Source of the DNA: Halonotius sp046719765
GTDB lineage: Archaea > Halobacteriota > Halobacteria > Halobacteriales > Haloferacaceae
DNA length: 64,000 nt
Direction of reading: 5' to 3'
Assembly (NCBI RefSeq): GCF_046719765.1
Contig: NZ_JABEBY010000003.1
Span: forward strand, 62,001 to 126,000
This document shows, piece by piece, positions 35,473-44,549 of the stretch; the stretch's first letter is position 1; the number at the start of each line of letters is the position of its first letter. Below the pieces are notes generated by a model, which searched no databases, was not told where the DNA came from, and saw only the letters and a program-made list of their open reading frames with translations. Both the position numbers and the translations under genes were made by a program.

Positions 35473-35703
35473 ATGCCCAGTATCACGGTCAATGTCGATG
35501 ATGACCTCAAAGACCGGATGGAGCAACATCCGGAGATCAACTGGAGCGAGGTTACGCGCCAAGCCATTCAGGAGAAAATCGAGACACTCGATGTAATGGC
35601 CGAACTCACGTCCGGCAGCGAACTCACCGAAAGCGACGTGGCGGAAATCGCCGACCGGATCAACGAAAGCGCGCACGACCGCGTTGACCCTGAGTCCGAA
35701 TAG
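35473..35703 (+). CDS. VapB-type antitoxin
   Basis: A 76-residue protein that matches haloarchaeal VapB antitoxins. The N-terminal ribbon is MPSITVNVDDDLKDRMEQHP, then INWSEVTRQAIQEKIETLD forms the DNA-binding helices. The acidic C-terminal tail (ELTESDVAEIADRINESAHD) normally wraps the VapC toxin. The toxin gene that should follow is reduced to a short remnant at 35709-35771, so this antitoxin is an orphan. Confidence 0.85.
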   Translation: MPSITVNVDDDLKDRMEQHPEINWSEVTRQAIQEKIETLDVMAELTSGSELTESDVAEIADRINESAHDRVDPESE

Positions 35704-35708
35704 GACGA

Positions 35709-35771
35709 ATGGAACTGGTCGTTGCTGCCTATTCGACAACCGACGTGATCGACACTTTTGAGACGCACTGA
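35709..35771 (+). pseudogene. VapC (PIN-domain) toxin remnant, internally deleted
   Basis: A 20-codon open frame starts 5 bp after vapB: MELVVAAYSTTDVIDTFETH. Haloarchaeal VapC toxins begin MELVVDAN, and their last strand and helix resemble VYSTTDLI. The remnant therefore looks like the first 5 codons joined in frame to the last 15, with the whole catalytic body removed. It cannot be an active RNase. Confidence 0.65.
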
Positions 35772-35791
35772 CGATCCGACGAGTGATGCGA

Positions 35792-36691
35792 TCAGGCAAT
35801 CCGCTCCCGGATCGTCGCCTGCTTCAACAGCAGAAAGCCGGCGAAGATGACGACGAAGCCGGCAACCGCGGCGATGTCGAGTGATTCGCCGAGTACGAGC
35901 CATCCCGACAGGGCGGCGAACACGGGGACGGCATACGAGACGAGGTTGATCTCGATGGCTCCGAGGCGGTCGAGCAGATCGAAGTAGACCACGTAGCCGA
36001 CCGCGCTGGCGAAGACGGCGAGATAGACCACCGTTAGGATCGCCGCTGGCGTGACGGTGACATCGCCGACTGACTCTGCGGGGAGACCGGCACTCATCGC
36101 ATGCAACAACAGCGCGCCCAGCGCGGTCGACCACGCAACCATCCCTTCGGTGCCGATGTCGCTGTCGACACGCTGGACGAGGACGCTGCCGAGGGCGACA
36201 CAGGCCGCCGCCAGCAGGACGAATGCCGGCGAAAGGAGGTCGTCAGCGAGTGACCCTGCGGACTCGGGGAGGGCGACCAACCCGACGCCGAGAAAGCCAA
36301 GCAGGAGTCCCACTGTTTCGATTCCGCCAAGTCGTTCCTGCGGGAGCAATACCCGTGAGAAGCCAGTCGCTAAGATCGGGTTCATCGCGATGAGGATGGC
36401 GGCGACGCCGCTGGTGACGCCCTGCTGGCCGATGAACAGGAAGGCGTTGTAGAGCGCGATGATGAGCGTCGCACCGACGCCGACGACCACCCAGTCGTCG
36501 CGGCTTCGCGGTCGCCACTCACCGGTCGTCGCGGCCACGTAGCCGAGCAGCAACACGGCGGTCACGTCGTACCGCACCGCCGCGAACAACACCGGCGGCA
36601 TGAATTCGAGGCCGACTTTGATCGCCATGAACGAGGTGCCCCAGAGAAACGACAACAGGAGGAACAGCCCGCCGTCGCGTGTGGTGCTCAC
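35792..36691 (-). CDS. EamA/DMT-superfamily transporter
   Basis: A 299-residue inner-membrane protein with ten predicted helices arranged as two EamA repeats. The first is FLWGTSFMAIKVGLEFMPPV and the second starts near MVAWSTALGALLLHAM and ends FVVIFAGFLLLKQA. The family exports metabolites such as amino acids; the substrate is undetermined. It is a single gene on the minus strand, probably unlinked to its neighbours. Confidence 0.9.
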   Translation of the reverse strand: MSTTRDGGLFLLLSFLWGTSFMAIKVGLEFMPPVLFAAVRYDVTAVLLLGYVAATTGEWRPRSRDDWVVVGVGATLIIALYNAFLFIGQQGVTSGVAAILIAMNPILATGFSRVLLPQERLGGIETVGLLLGFLGVGLVALPESAGSLADDLLSPAFVLLAAACVALGSVLVQRVDSDIGTEGMVAWSTALGALLLHAMSAGLPAESVGDVTVTPAAILTVVYLAVFASAVGYVVYFDLLDRLGAIEINLVSYAVPVFAALSGWLVLGESLDIAAVAGFVVIFAGFLLLKQATIRERIA

Positions 36692-36768
36692 AGTCGGGCT
36701 TTGGCGAGGGGAATGATAAATGAGTTGCAGCGAGCCTGTGGGCAGGGCCGTCGCTTCGGCTGGCGAGC

Positions 36769-37449
36769 TTAGTACTCCCAGAGTCGCTCGATCCGGTCGT
36801 CGATCTCGGGATGGGCGGCCTGCAGGGACTCAACATCGGTCTCGCCGTCGATGTTGATAACGTGCACCTCGCCGCGGTTGCCATCGTACTCATCCTGAAA
36901 GTCGTAGACGACGCCGACGGCCGTCACAGCATCCGGCACATCGGTACTGTGACGGAGGTGCTCGATCTGGCGGTCAACGTTGTACTCGACAAGTCGGTTG
37001 ATTTCTGCTTCTCGCGAGAGGCCGTCAGGCAGCCGCTCGATACCCGGCGCGAGGTGGGGTTTCAGCAGATCGAGACAGTGTTCGATGCCGGCCGGCTCGT
37101 CGAGGCCGCTGGTCAGATCCTCGTAGGCGGCGGTGACCGCACCACAGCCGGTGTGGCCGACGACAACGGCGGTCTCGGTGCCGGTATGCGCAAGCGGGTA
37201 GAGCACGTCGCCGGAGACGACAGACCCCTCCTCCGTCTGCTGGATGACCCGGTTGCCGATGTTGCCGCAGGTAAAGAGAGCCCCCGGTTCGGTGTTGTCC
37301 CACATCGCATCTTGCAGAACACGCGAATCCGAACAGCAGACGGTAACCGCCTGTGGGGCCTGCCCATCCTGCAGATCGTCGAAGCGGTCGTCGAACGCCG
37401 CGGCGTGTGCGGCGTTGCCCGCCAACAACTCCCTGACGAACTGATCCAT
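36769..37449 (-). CDS. Beta-class carbonic anhydrase
   Basis: A 226-residue zinc enzyme that hydrates CO2. The zinc ligands are visible: Cys39 and the Asp41-Arg43 dyad in TVCCSDSRV, then His99 and Cys102 in VVVGHTGCGAV. The glycine-rich FTCGNIGNRV loop is also present. It is probably cytoplasmic, since there is no signal peptide. A minus-strand TATA (GCTATATAGAG, about 37472-37482) lies about 25 bp upstream of the ATG. Confidence 0.95.
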   Translation of the reverse strand: MDQFVRELLAGNAAHAAAFDDRFDDLQDGQAPQAVTVCCSDSRVLQDAMWDNTEPGALFTCGNIGNRVIQQTEEGSVVSGDVLYPLAHTGTETAVVVGHTGCGAVTAAYEDLTSGLDEPAGIEHCLDLLKPHLAPGIERLPDGLSREAEINRLVEYNVDRQIEHLRHSTDVPDAVTAVGVVYDFQDEYDGNRGEVHVINIDGETDVESLQAAHPEIDDRIERLWEY

Positions 37450-37512
37450 ACCGTACCAAATACGAACCGCTCTATATAGCTTGATACTCGCCGGTGTCAG
37501 CCGGATCTCACA

Positions 37513-37962
37513 TCAGAACTCGCGGTTCGATTTCGAGGCCAGATCCGTCGGATCGGTGTCGATCCCGCCGCAGCCGACGAACTCGTAGTCGTCATCGACG
37601 AGCCGAACCACGCCATCCTCGACGGCGAGATCGACCTCGCTGAGGTACGCGCCCTCGCAGGGCCCGAAGTTGCAGAACCCTGTGTCAGACTCGAAGTACG
37701 CGCCGTGATTGGTGCAGATGATCTCCCCGTTGCGCATCTCCGCGCCGGCACCCTTGTCGAGTTTGATATGCCGGAAATGCTGGCAGTAGTTGAGCCAGCC
37801 GACGACGCCCTCCTCGTCCCGCAACATGATCGCCTCCCTGATCTCACCGGATTCTCGGTCAGGGCTCTCTCGAAGGTCGGCGTCGGTCGGCCGCACGCGG
37901 AACAGGAAGGTGGTGTCCGTCGGCACGTCGGCGACCGGCACGATACCTCCGTCAGCACTCAT
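37513..37962 (-). CDS. Rieske [2Fe-2S] domain protein
   Basis: A 149-residue soluble Rieske ferredoxin-like protein. Cluster ligands are C60-x-H62 (NYCQHF) and C83-x2-H86 (CTNHGAYF), with FCNFGPCEGAYL downstream. There is no membrane anchor and no oxygenase domain, so it probably serves as an electron carrier to an unidentified oxygenase or reductase. On the minus strand GATTAAAC (about 37989-37996) is a likely TATA. Confidence 0.9.
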   Translation of the reverse strand: MSADGGIVPVADVPTDTTFLFRVRPTDADLRESPDRESGEIREAIMLRDEEGVVGWLNYCQHFRHIKLDKGAGAEMRNGEIICTNHGAYFESDTGFCNFGPCEGAYLSEVDLAVEDGVVRLVDDDYEFVGCGGIDTDPTDLASKSNREF

Positions 37963-38013
37963 TGCCAGCCGCTAACGACCCCGGGGGTTTAATCCTACAG
38001 TTCCCGGCAGCGA

Positions 38014-38958
38014 TCAGTCGTAGTGGGCGCGGTCGATGCGGGCGTCGAACAGCCGCGAGAGCAGCGTCGTGACCGGCCCCGCAGTCGTCGACTCCGCGGT
38101 CTCGTTGTTGCTGTCGTCGCCACCGCCGCCACTATCAGCGTCGTCGCCGATCCGAATCCCATCGACGACCTCTACGGGCCGGATTTCCCACGTCGAATTA
38201 GTGAGGAAGACCTCGTCGGCGTTGCGGATCTCGTCGGGCGTGTACTGGCCGTCCTCGACTGGAATCCCTTCTTCGTCGGCGATATCGAGGACGACTCGGC
38301 GGGTGATTCCCGGCAGCACTGGGCCGTCGAGACTCGGCGTGCGGAGCGCGTTGTCGCGGACGAAAAACAGGTTACTCGTCGCACCCTCGGCGACGTGGCC
38401 GTCGCCGTCGACCATGATCGCCTCGTCAGCGTCAGAAACCCGGAGTTCGAGGCGTGCGAGGATGCCGTTGAGATAGTTGTGCGTTTTCGCTCGCGCCGGA
38501 ATCGCGTTGTCTGGGACGCGCTTGGTTTTGACCGTCTGGAGCGTCGCCGGCCCATCCCAGGCTGGCTGGCCGTCGCTGCCGCCGCGGGGTAGGGGTTTGA
38601 CGATAACGACGACCGTGGGATCAACCGTTTCGTCGGGCGTGAGCTTGCCGGGCTGGACGCCCCGGGTGATCGACAGCCGGACGTAGGCCTCGCTGAGATC
38701 GTTGGCGGCGAGCGTGTCCTCGATCCGCCGGTAGAGGTCGTCGTCGCCGATGCCGTGCTCCAGTTCGAGCACATCGCAGGTTTCCCGAAGGCGACTCATA
38801 TGCGCATCCCACGCGAAGACCTCGCCGCCGTAGGCGCGCATCGTCTCGAAGGCGGCGTCGCCGTAGCGAAAGCCACGGTCGTCGACACTGACGCTGGCCG
38901 CCTCGGCCGGCACCAACTCGCCGTCGACGTGATAGACGAGGCCGTCGGTCTCAGTCAT
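38014..38958 (-). CDS. pabC: 4-amino-4-deoxychorismate lyase-like class IV aminotransferase
   Basis: A 314-residue PLP enzyme of fold type IV. The N-terminal block is DDRGFRYGDAAFETMRAYGG, the Schiff-base Lys is in RAKTHNYLNGILARLEL, and the phosphate-binding region is GHVAEGATSNLFFV. It lies directly after pabA (8-bp overlap) and pabB, so the expected role is release of p-aminobenzoate for folate. A branched-chain aminotransferase role is less likely given this context. There is a low-complexity Asp/Gly/Ser insert near residues 275-295. Confidence 0.88.
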   Translation of the reverse strand: MTETDGLVYHVDGELVPAEAASVSVDDRGFRYGDAAFETMRAYGGEVFAWDAHMSRLRETCDVLELEHGIGDDDLYRRIEDTLAANDLSEAYVRLSITRGVQPGKLTPDETVDPTVVVIVKPLPRGGSDGQPAWDGPATLQTVKTKRVPDNAIPARAKTHNYLNGILARLELRVSDADEAIMVDGDGHVAEGATSNLFFVRDNALRTPSLDGPVLPGITRRVVLDIADEEGIPVEDGQYTPDEIRNADEVFLTNSTWEIRPVEVVDGIRIGDDADSGGGGDDSNNETAESTTAGPVTTLLSRLFDARIDRAHYD

Positions 38959-39592
38959 CGGTGCCCTCACAGAGTGCGACGAAGTTTTCGATCATTCCCT
39001 TGCCGTCGTCTGTCAGAATGCTTTCGGGGTGGAACTGGACGCCGAACTGCGGCCGTTCGCGGTGGCGGACGCCCATCACGATCTCGCGGTCGTCGGCCGT
39101 GTGAGCGGTTTCAACGAGATCGTCCGGGAGATCGCCGCGTTCGACACACAGCGAGTGATACCGCCCGACGCTGAGTTCGCTGTTGAGGCCCGCGAACAGC
39201 CCCTCGCCGTCGTGGGTGATCGTCGAGGACTTCCCGTGGACGACGCTCGGGGCGTGGCCGACGCGGGAGCCGCGGGCTGCACACATCGCCTGGTGGCCGA
39301 GACAGACGCCGAGGATCGGGCGCTCGAAGTCGAAGACCTCCATCGAGACACCGGCGGACTGCGGCGTTCCCGGGCCAGGCGAGAGGACGATCCCGTCGGG
39401 GTCGATCCCGCGGATACCGTCGGGGTCGACGGCGTCGTTGCGCCGAACGGCCACCGCGCCGGCGAACTCGCCGACGTACTGGACGAGGTTGTAGACGAAG
39501 GAATCGTAGTTGTCGACGACGAGCACGCGCGGGCCGTCGGCGACATTGCCGTCGATGAGCCCGGCCGTCGCTGGCGGCGCGTCCGTGCTCAT
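38951..39592 (-). CDS. pabA: Glutamine amidotransferase subunit of aminodeoxychorismate/anthranilate synthase
   Basis: A 213-residue class I amidotransferase that supplies ammonia to the PabB/TrpE-like partner. It shows LVVDNYDSFVYNLVQYVGEF, the oxyanion loop LSPGPGTPQSAG, the nucleophile Cys in ILGVCLGHQAM, and the His-Glu dyad in FGVQFHPESILT. It lies 31 bp after pabB and overlaps pabC by 8 bp. PabA and TrpG cannot be told apart by sequence; the name follows the operon. Confidence 0.9.
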   Translation of the reverse strand: MSTDAPPATAGLIDGNVADGPRVLVVDNYDSFVYNLVQYVGEFAGAVAVRRNDAVDPDGIRGIDPDGIVLSPGPGTPQSAGVSMEVFDFERPILGVCLGHQAMCAARGSRVGHAPSVVHGKSSTITHDGEGLFAGLNSELSVGRYHSLCVERGDLPDDLVETAHTADDREIVMGVRHRERPQFGVQFHPESILTDDGKGMIENFVALCEGTDD

Positions 39593-39623
39593 GTCGCCAC
39601 CTCCGCGCTCGGTTCCACCGCGC

Positions 39624-41180
39624 TCATTGCGCGGCCTCCTCGACGGTCAGCCGGCTGTCGGCGAGCGCGTCGTCGATGGCGGTCACGAGCGCGCGGCCTT
39701 TCGCCAGCGTCTCCTCGTACTCGGTCGCCGGATCCGAATCGTGGACGATGCCGGCTCCGACCCGGAGGTAATACCGGTCGCGGTGCCGCGTCAGCGTGCG
39801 GATGATGATGTTGAGCGTCGCGCGGCCGTCGAAGCCGAAGGCGGCCACACTCCCCGTGTAGGGGCCGCGCCGGGTCGCTTCGAGTTCGTCGATAATCTCC
39901 ATCGTCTTCGGCTTCGGCGCGCCGGTGACGGTGCCACCAGGGAACATCGCGGCGACAGCGTCGGCCAGCGAGCGATCCGCCCGCAGGCGGCCCTCGACTT
40001 CGGAGACGAGATGCATAACCTCGGCGTAGCGGTCGATCCGGCGGTACTCGCTCACTTCGACGGAACCAAAATCGCTCACCTTGCCGAGGTCGTTGCGTTC
40101 GAGATCGACCAGCATCGCGTGCTCGGCGCGTTCCTTCTCGTCGCCACGCAGGTCGGCTTCGAGGGCGTCGTCAGTTGTCGCCGTCGAGCCGCGCGGCCGG
40201 GTGCCGGCGATGGGTTCGGTTCGCAGGCGGTCGCCCTCGCGTTCCAGCAGGAGTTCCGGGCTCGCGCTCACGAGATCGATCCCGCTCCAGCGGTCGTCGC
40301 CGCGACCGGAAAACTCGATCAGCCCCGAGTACGGCGCGGGGTTGACCTCGCGGAGTGCGTCGTAGGCGGCGACGGGATGGACGGCTGCGGGCGCGGTCAG
40401 CCGTTGTGAGAGATTCGTCTGGAAAGTGTCGCCGTCGCGGATGTAGGCCTTCACCTGTCGGACGCGGTCAGCAAAAGCGGCCTCGCTGGTGTCACCGGAA
40501 AACTCGGCGTCAGCAACGTCGACCGGCGGCTGACCGATGTCAGGGTCGCCCTCGCGGGCTTCCGTCGCCAGCGACGACGCGCGTTCGATAGCCGTCTCGT
40601 AGATGTCGTCGACAGCGTCGGCGTCCGCTGCTTCTGGGAGACGCGGACAACAGGTGATTCGCAACGCAGTGTCATCATCGTGCGGCTCGGGCCACGCGGC
40701 CACGCAGTCGTAGACACCGACCTGGAGTCGCGGCAATCCGCGGTCGTCGACCGCGTCGCCGTCGAGGGTTTCGAGTTCGCGGGCGATATCGTAGGAGAGC
40801 CAGCCGAACGCGCCACAGGGGTAGGGCACCTCACAGTCGCCCCGGTAGAGGGTTTCGCCGTCGAGCAGGCCGGCGAGGGCGGCAAGCGACGGCGTCTCGC
40901 GCTGGTAGTCGCCGCCGGCTACGCGTTCGGTGTCGGCAACGACGGCATCGGGATTGACCGTCAGTCGCTCGATCGGCTCGACCGCAAAATAGCCCCACCC
41001 GGACTGCCCGCCGGTCGTTTCGAAAAAGACGCCGCCGGGGCCATCGCGGGCCCGCCGGTAGGCCGCAAACGGATCAGCGACCGACAGCCGGAGTTCGACC
41101 GGGATGCGCGCCCCCGGCGGGGCGTCGGCCGCCAGCGAGCGGAACGCCGCCCGCTCGGTGACGACAGTCGGCGAGTGCAT
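39624..41180 (-). CDS. pabB: Aminodeoxychorismate/anthranilate synthase component I
   Basis: A 518-residue chorismate-utilising enzyme with GSTATTDDALEADLRGDEKE, the catalytic Glu and metal region VDLERNDLGKVSDFG, and FPGGTVTGAPKPKTMEIIDE. A Shine-Dalgarno GGAGGTG sits 5 nt before the ATG at 41180, unusual here because most genes in the window look leaderless. The context with pabA and pabC points to p-aminobenzoate synthesis. However, at the diagnostic position the motif is PIAGTRPRG (Ala325), as in TrpE, whereas classical PabB has Lys (PIKGT). Anthranilate synthase activity is therefore possible. Confidence 0.85.
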   Translation of the reverse strand: MHSPTVVTERAAFRSLAADAPPGARIPVELRLSVADPFAAYRRARDGPGGVFFETTGGQSGWGYFAVEPIERLTVNPDAVVADTERVAGGDYQRETPSLAALAGLLDGETLYRGDCEVPYPCGAFGWLSYDIARELETLDGDAVDDRGLPRLQVGVYDCVAAWPEPHDDDTALRITCCPRLPEAADADAVDDIYETAIERASSLATEAREGDPDIGQPPVDVADAEFSGDTSEAAFADRVRQVKAYIRDGDTFQTNLSQRLTAPAAVHPVAAYDALREVNPAPYSGLIEFSGRGDDRWSGIDLVSASPELLLEREGDRLRTEPIAGTRPRGSTATTDDALEADLRGDEKERAEHAMLVDLERNDLGKVSDFGSVEVSEYRRIDRYAEVMHLVSEVEGRLRADRSLADAVAAMFPGGTVTGAPKPKTMEIIDELEATRRGPYTGSVAAFGFDGRATLNIIIRTLTRHRDRYYLRVGAGIVHDSDPATEYEETLAKGRALVTAIDDALADSRLTVEEAAQ

Positions 41181-41233
41181 ATACACCTCCTGTCGTCGAC
41201 AGCGGGTAACAGTTTCGCGATTTCGCAGGCGGC

Positions 41234-41932
41234 TTACTTCTCGGCGGCGCGGTCGATCCAGTTGCTCACCGTTTTCGGCGAGACACTGATCGCCTCGCCG
41301 ATCTCCTCGGCGTCGCCCTCGGCCAACTCGGCGATGGAGGTAACCCCAGCCGCATGAAGTCGCTCGCTGTAGGCCGGACCGATGCCCTTGATCGAATCCA
41401 GCGGCTCGTCGCTGTAGTCGTCCGCGGCGGCGGTCGGTTCGTCTGTGTCGTCCGCGGCGTCGGTCGCTTCGTCTGTGTCATCCGCGGCGTCGGTTGGTTC
41501 GGCCTCGTCGGCTTCGGCGTCAGTCGGTTCGTCGGCGTCTCCCTCGTCGTCCTCGGCGGCCGATTCGTCACTGTCGTCGTCAGTTGCGGCTTCCGGTTCC
41601 GGCTCTGTCTCGTCGGCATCCGCGTCGGGCTCCGGGTCGTCAACGTCGAATCCGGGTTCGGTATCGGCGGTCAGTTCGGGTTCAGCGTCGGTGTTATCGG
41701 AATTCACCGCCGGTTCGGCCTCGCTGCCCTCGTCAGCGTCGGGTTCCGGCTCCTCGGCAGCGTCGTCGGTCGGTTCATCCTCGATGACCGGCTCCGCCTC
41801 GGGGGCGGCCGCTGGGTCGTCACCGGCCGGCTCGTCGGGCTCGTGTTCGACCGTGACCGTCGTTTCCGCCTCGGAGTCGTCGGAGCCGCCACCGATTCCA
41901 AGCATCGATTTCAGTTTGCTGAGTAGGGCCAT
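41234..41932 (-). CDS. Acidic helix-hairpin-helix protein
   Basis: A 232-residue protein. The N-terminus MALLSKLKSMLGIGGGS is amphipathic, then a long low-complexity Asp/Glu/Ala/Thr segment (about residues 25-178) follows. The C-terminal helix-hairpin-helix domain is LDSIKGIGPAYSERLHAAGV, then TSIAELAEGDAEEIGEAISV, ending in SNWIDRAAEK. Such C-terminal domains bind DNA or act as protein modules. It lies upstream of pabB on the same strand. A minus-strand TATA (TTTTTAAATAGC, about 41957-41968) gives a short leader. Confidence 0.82.
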   Translation of the reverse strand: MALLSKLKSMLGIGGGSDDSEAETTVTVEHEPDEPAGDDPAAAPEAEPVIEDEPTDDAAEEPEPDADEGSEAEPAVNSDNTDAEPELTADTEPGFDVDDPEPDADADETEPEPEAATDDDSDESAAEDDEGDADEPTDAEADEAEPTDAADDTDEATDAADDTDEPTAAADDYSDEPLDSIKGIGPAYSERLHAAGVTSIAELAEGDAEEIGEAISVSPKTVSNWIDRAAEK

Positions 41933-42168
41933 TATCCCGGATTACACGACGCCGCTATTTAAAAACCGGCACACCCCCGACCGATGAGACCGTCAGCAGG
42001 CCCGCGGGTGAGGCTGCCTGTGCCAGGCTGGGCTGGTATCGTGTTCGGCTCGTGGTTCCGCCCGTACCGTCACCGAACACGACAGTTCAAGCGTTCATGT
42101 GTTAGCACGCAAATCGCCATACGTGGCCGCAATTCGATCCTACTGTCGCGGCACCGCACTCCAAGGTC

Positions 42169-42975
42169 TCAGTTCAGGGCCTCACGAAGTGCGTCGTGCA
42201 TCGCCTCGATCGGCGCGTCCGCGTCAGTCCAGATCTCAAAAGCCTCCACACCCTGAAACAGCAGCATCCACAACCCCTGGATCGTCGTCGCCCCTGCGGC
42301 GTCGGCCTCACGGAGGAGCCGGGTTTCCCGTGGGGTGTAGACCGCATCAAGGACGGCAAGCCCATCGTGGAGCAGCTCGGCCGGTACCGGCGTTGTGTCC
42401 TCCTCCATCCCGACGCTCGTCGCGTTGACCAGCAGGTCAGCCGACGGAACCGCGTCCGCTAAGCTATCGAGACCGCCAGCGATCGCGCCATCGACCTCGC
42501 TGGCCAGCGACTCGGCGCGCTCGACCGTGCGGTTGGCGATATGCACGTCGGCTCCGGCGTCGGCCAGCGCGAACGCCGCCGCCCGACCCGCACCGCCCGC
42601 GCCGACAACGACGGCTTCCCGACCGTCGATAGCGACATCGTGGTGTTCGAAGGAGCGTGTCACACCGGCCGCGTCGGTGTTGTACCCCTGCGGTGGCCCC
42701 TCCTCTGGGAAGGCAACGGTGTTGACCGCGCCGATGCGAGCGGCCAGCGGATCGGCCTCGACGAGTTCGAAGACGTCCTGTTTGAACGGGATGGTGACGT
42801 TCAGCCCGGCGATCCCAAGGGCGGCCGCGCCGTCGATCGCGCGTTCGATCTCCGCTTCGGCGGGTTCGAAGGTGACGTAGGTTGCGTCGATTTCGCGGTC
42901 GGCGAAGCCGGCCGACTGCATCGGTGGCGACACCGAGTGGCCAACCGGGTTGCCGACGATTCCGTACACATCCAT
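42169..42975 (-). CDS. aroE: Shikimate dehydrogenase (NADP+)
   Basis: A 268-residue enzyme that reduces 3-dehydroshikimate to shikimate. It shows VYGIVGNPVGHSVSPPMQSA, the catalytic Lys in LNVTIPFKQDVFELV, the Rossmann loop VVVGAGGAGRAAAFAL, the NADP-selecting NRTVERA, and a C-terminal GLWMLLFQGVEAFEIWT. ATG 42975 (MDVYGIVGNPV) is the family start. It diverges from dtdA across 83 bp. Confidence 0.95.
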   Translation of the reverse strand: MDVYGIVGNPVGHSVSPPMQSAGFADREIDATYVTFEPAEAEIERAIDGAAALGIAGLNVTIPFKQDVFELVEADPLAARIGAVNTVAFPEEGPPQGYNTDAAGVTRSFEHHDVAIDGREAVVVGAGGAGRAAAFALADAGADVHIANRTVERAESLASEVDGAIAGGLDSLADAVPSADLLVNATSVGMEEDTTPVPAELLHDGLAVLDAVYTPRETRLLREADAAGATTIQGLWMLLFQGVEAFEIWTDADAPIEAMHDALREALN

Positions 42976-43058
42976 ACACCGCCGTCGGGCGGCCAGTGCG
43001 TAAATTCCTGTGTTCTTCGATCCGGTGGCGTTTTGCTGATCGATCACCCAGCGGGGGT

Positions 43059-44519
43059 ATGATCGGCATCGTCGTCAGCCGGGCTGATGAGGCCTCGACG
43101 CATCTCGGCCAGCAGCTTCGCGCCGTCGGCGAGTGGACAGCCCACGAGGATGACCGCCGCGCCGACGGCGACGGCGGCGGTACCTACTACACGACCGATG
43201 GGTTCGAACTCCGCGAATTTGACACGATCCACATCGAACTCAACGATCCGACACCAGCCTTCTCGGCTCCCGACGACCTCGATTATCTCGTTTTCGTCTC
43301 CCGACACGCTGGCGACACGGGCCGGCTGCTGACCGCCCACGTCACGGGCAACTTCGGGCCGGCCGAGTACGGCGGCGCGGCCGGCAGCTTCGCCCGCGCC
43401 GCGCCCGGAGCCCACAAGGCCGTTGTCGACGCCCTCGGCAAGCACGCGCCCGACGACTACGAGGTCGGGATCGAATGCACTCACCACGGGCCGACAGCAT
43501 GTTCCACGCCGTCGATGTTCGTCGAACTCGGCAGCGGCGAAACACAGTGGCGGGACGCGGAGGCCGCCCGCGCGATCGCCGAGGCTGTCCTCGATCTGGG
43601 CGGCGTCACCGCGGATCACCGACCGGATGGCGTCGCCGACCCGCGCCACGTTGTCGGCTTCGGCGGCGGCCACTACACGCCGCGCTGTGAGCGGATCGTC
43701 ACCGACACCGACTGGGCGGTCGGCCACATCGGCTCAGACTGGCAACTGGATGCAATGGGCGATCCCGCCGCCAACCGCGATGTGATCGACGCCGCCTTCG
43801 AAGCGAGTGCCGCCGAGTTGGCCGTCATCGACGGCGAAAAACCCGACCTAGAGCGCGTCGTCGACGACCTCGGCTACCGGGTTGTCAGCGAGACATGGCT
43901 CCGGACGGTCGGAACGCGCCCGCTCGCGGTCGTTGATGCCGCGGAAGCGACGCTGTCGACGATCACCGAGGGGCTTCGGTTTGGCGAGGTCGCGGTCGGG
44001 GGCGACGCCGACCGCGTCGGCGACACCGACCCAACAGAGTCGTGGACGGTCGTCAAACTCCCTGACGACCTCATTGGGGCCGCAAACGGGATCGATGCCG
44101 ATGCGACGCTGGCGGCGGTTGTCGAGACGACGGTCGCCTACGAGACGACCGAGGGGGCGACGCTGCCGGCCGGTCGCGCGCTCGTCGCCGAGGCCGACGC
44201 CTTCGATCAGCTGATCGACCGACTGGCCGAGCTGCTGGCGACCGAGTACGAATCGGTCGAACAGACCGCCGAGGGCGTCGTCTGCCGGGATACCGGCTTC
44301 GATCCCGGGAAGGCCGAAACGCTCGGTGTCCCGGAAGGACCGAAGTTCGGGCGACTGGCAGCCGGCGAGACCGTGACGGTCAACGGTCGGGAGATCACCC
44401 CCGAGTCGGTCGAAAGCGATCGTGTCGAGCGGTTTTCGGTCGCCTGGCCCGAGCCGGAGACAGCCGACGCGGCGGCTGAAACCGTGTCAGACGGCCGGCT
44501 GACGAATGGGGAAAGATAA
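43059..44519 (+). CDS. dtdA: D-aminoacyl-tRNA deacylase, archaeal DtdA type with C-terminal extension
   Basis: Removes D-amino acids mischarged on tRNA. The 486 residues start MIGIVVSRADEASTHLG. The DtdA/GEK1 domain (about 1-290) carries FVSRHAGDTGRLLTAHVTGN, YEVGIECTHHGPTACSTPSM and VGFGGGHYTPRCERI, with the conserved His/Cys/Glu metal-site residues. A C-terminal domain of about 190 residues is an extension I associate with haloarchaeal DtdA; its role is unknown to me. It lies 30 bp upstream of ftsZ. Confidence 0.9.
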   Translation: MIGIVVSRADEASTHLGQQLRAVGEWTAHEDDRRADGDGGGTYYTTDGFELREFDTIHIELNDPTPAFSAPDDLDYLVFVSRHAGDTGRLLTAHVTGNFGPAEYGGAAGSFARAAPGAHKAVVDALGKHAPDDYEVGIECTHHGPTACSTPSMFVELGSGETQWRDAEAARAIAEAVLDLGGVTADHRPDGVADPRHVVGFGGGHYTPRCERIVTDTDWAVGHIGSDWQLDAMGDPAANRDVIDAAFEASAAELAVIDGEKPDLERVVDDLGYRVVSETWLRTVGTRPLAVVDAAEATLSTITEGLRFGEVAVGGDADRVGDTDPTESWTVVKLPDDLIGAANGIDADATLAAVVETTVAYETTEGATLPAGRALVAEADAFDQLIDRLAELLATEYESVEQTAEGVVCRDTGFDPGKAETLGVPEGPKFGRLAAGETVTVNGREITPESVESDRVERFSVAWPEPETADAAAETVSDGRLTNGER

Positions 44520-44549
44520 ATAGGCTTGGTTCGCAAGCCACGCACAGTA

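Noticed and set aside
35792..36691. Link between the EamA transporter and the vapB remnant
   Set aside because: The genes converge with a short gap and no shared promoter; adjacency seems accidental.
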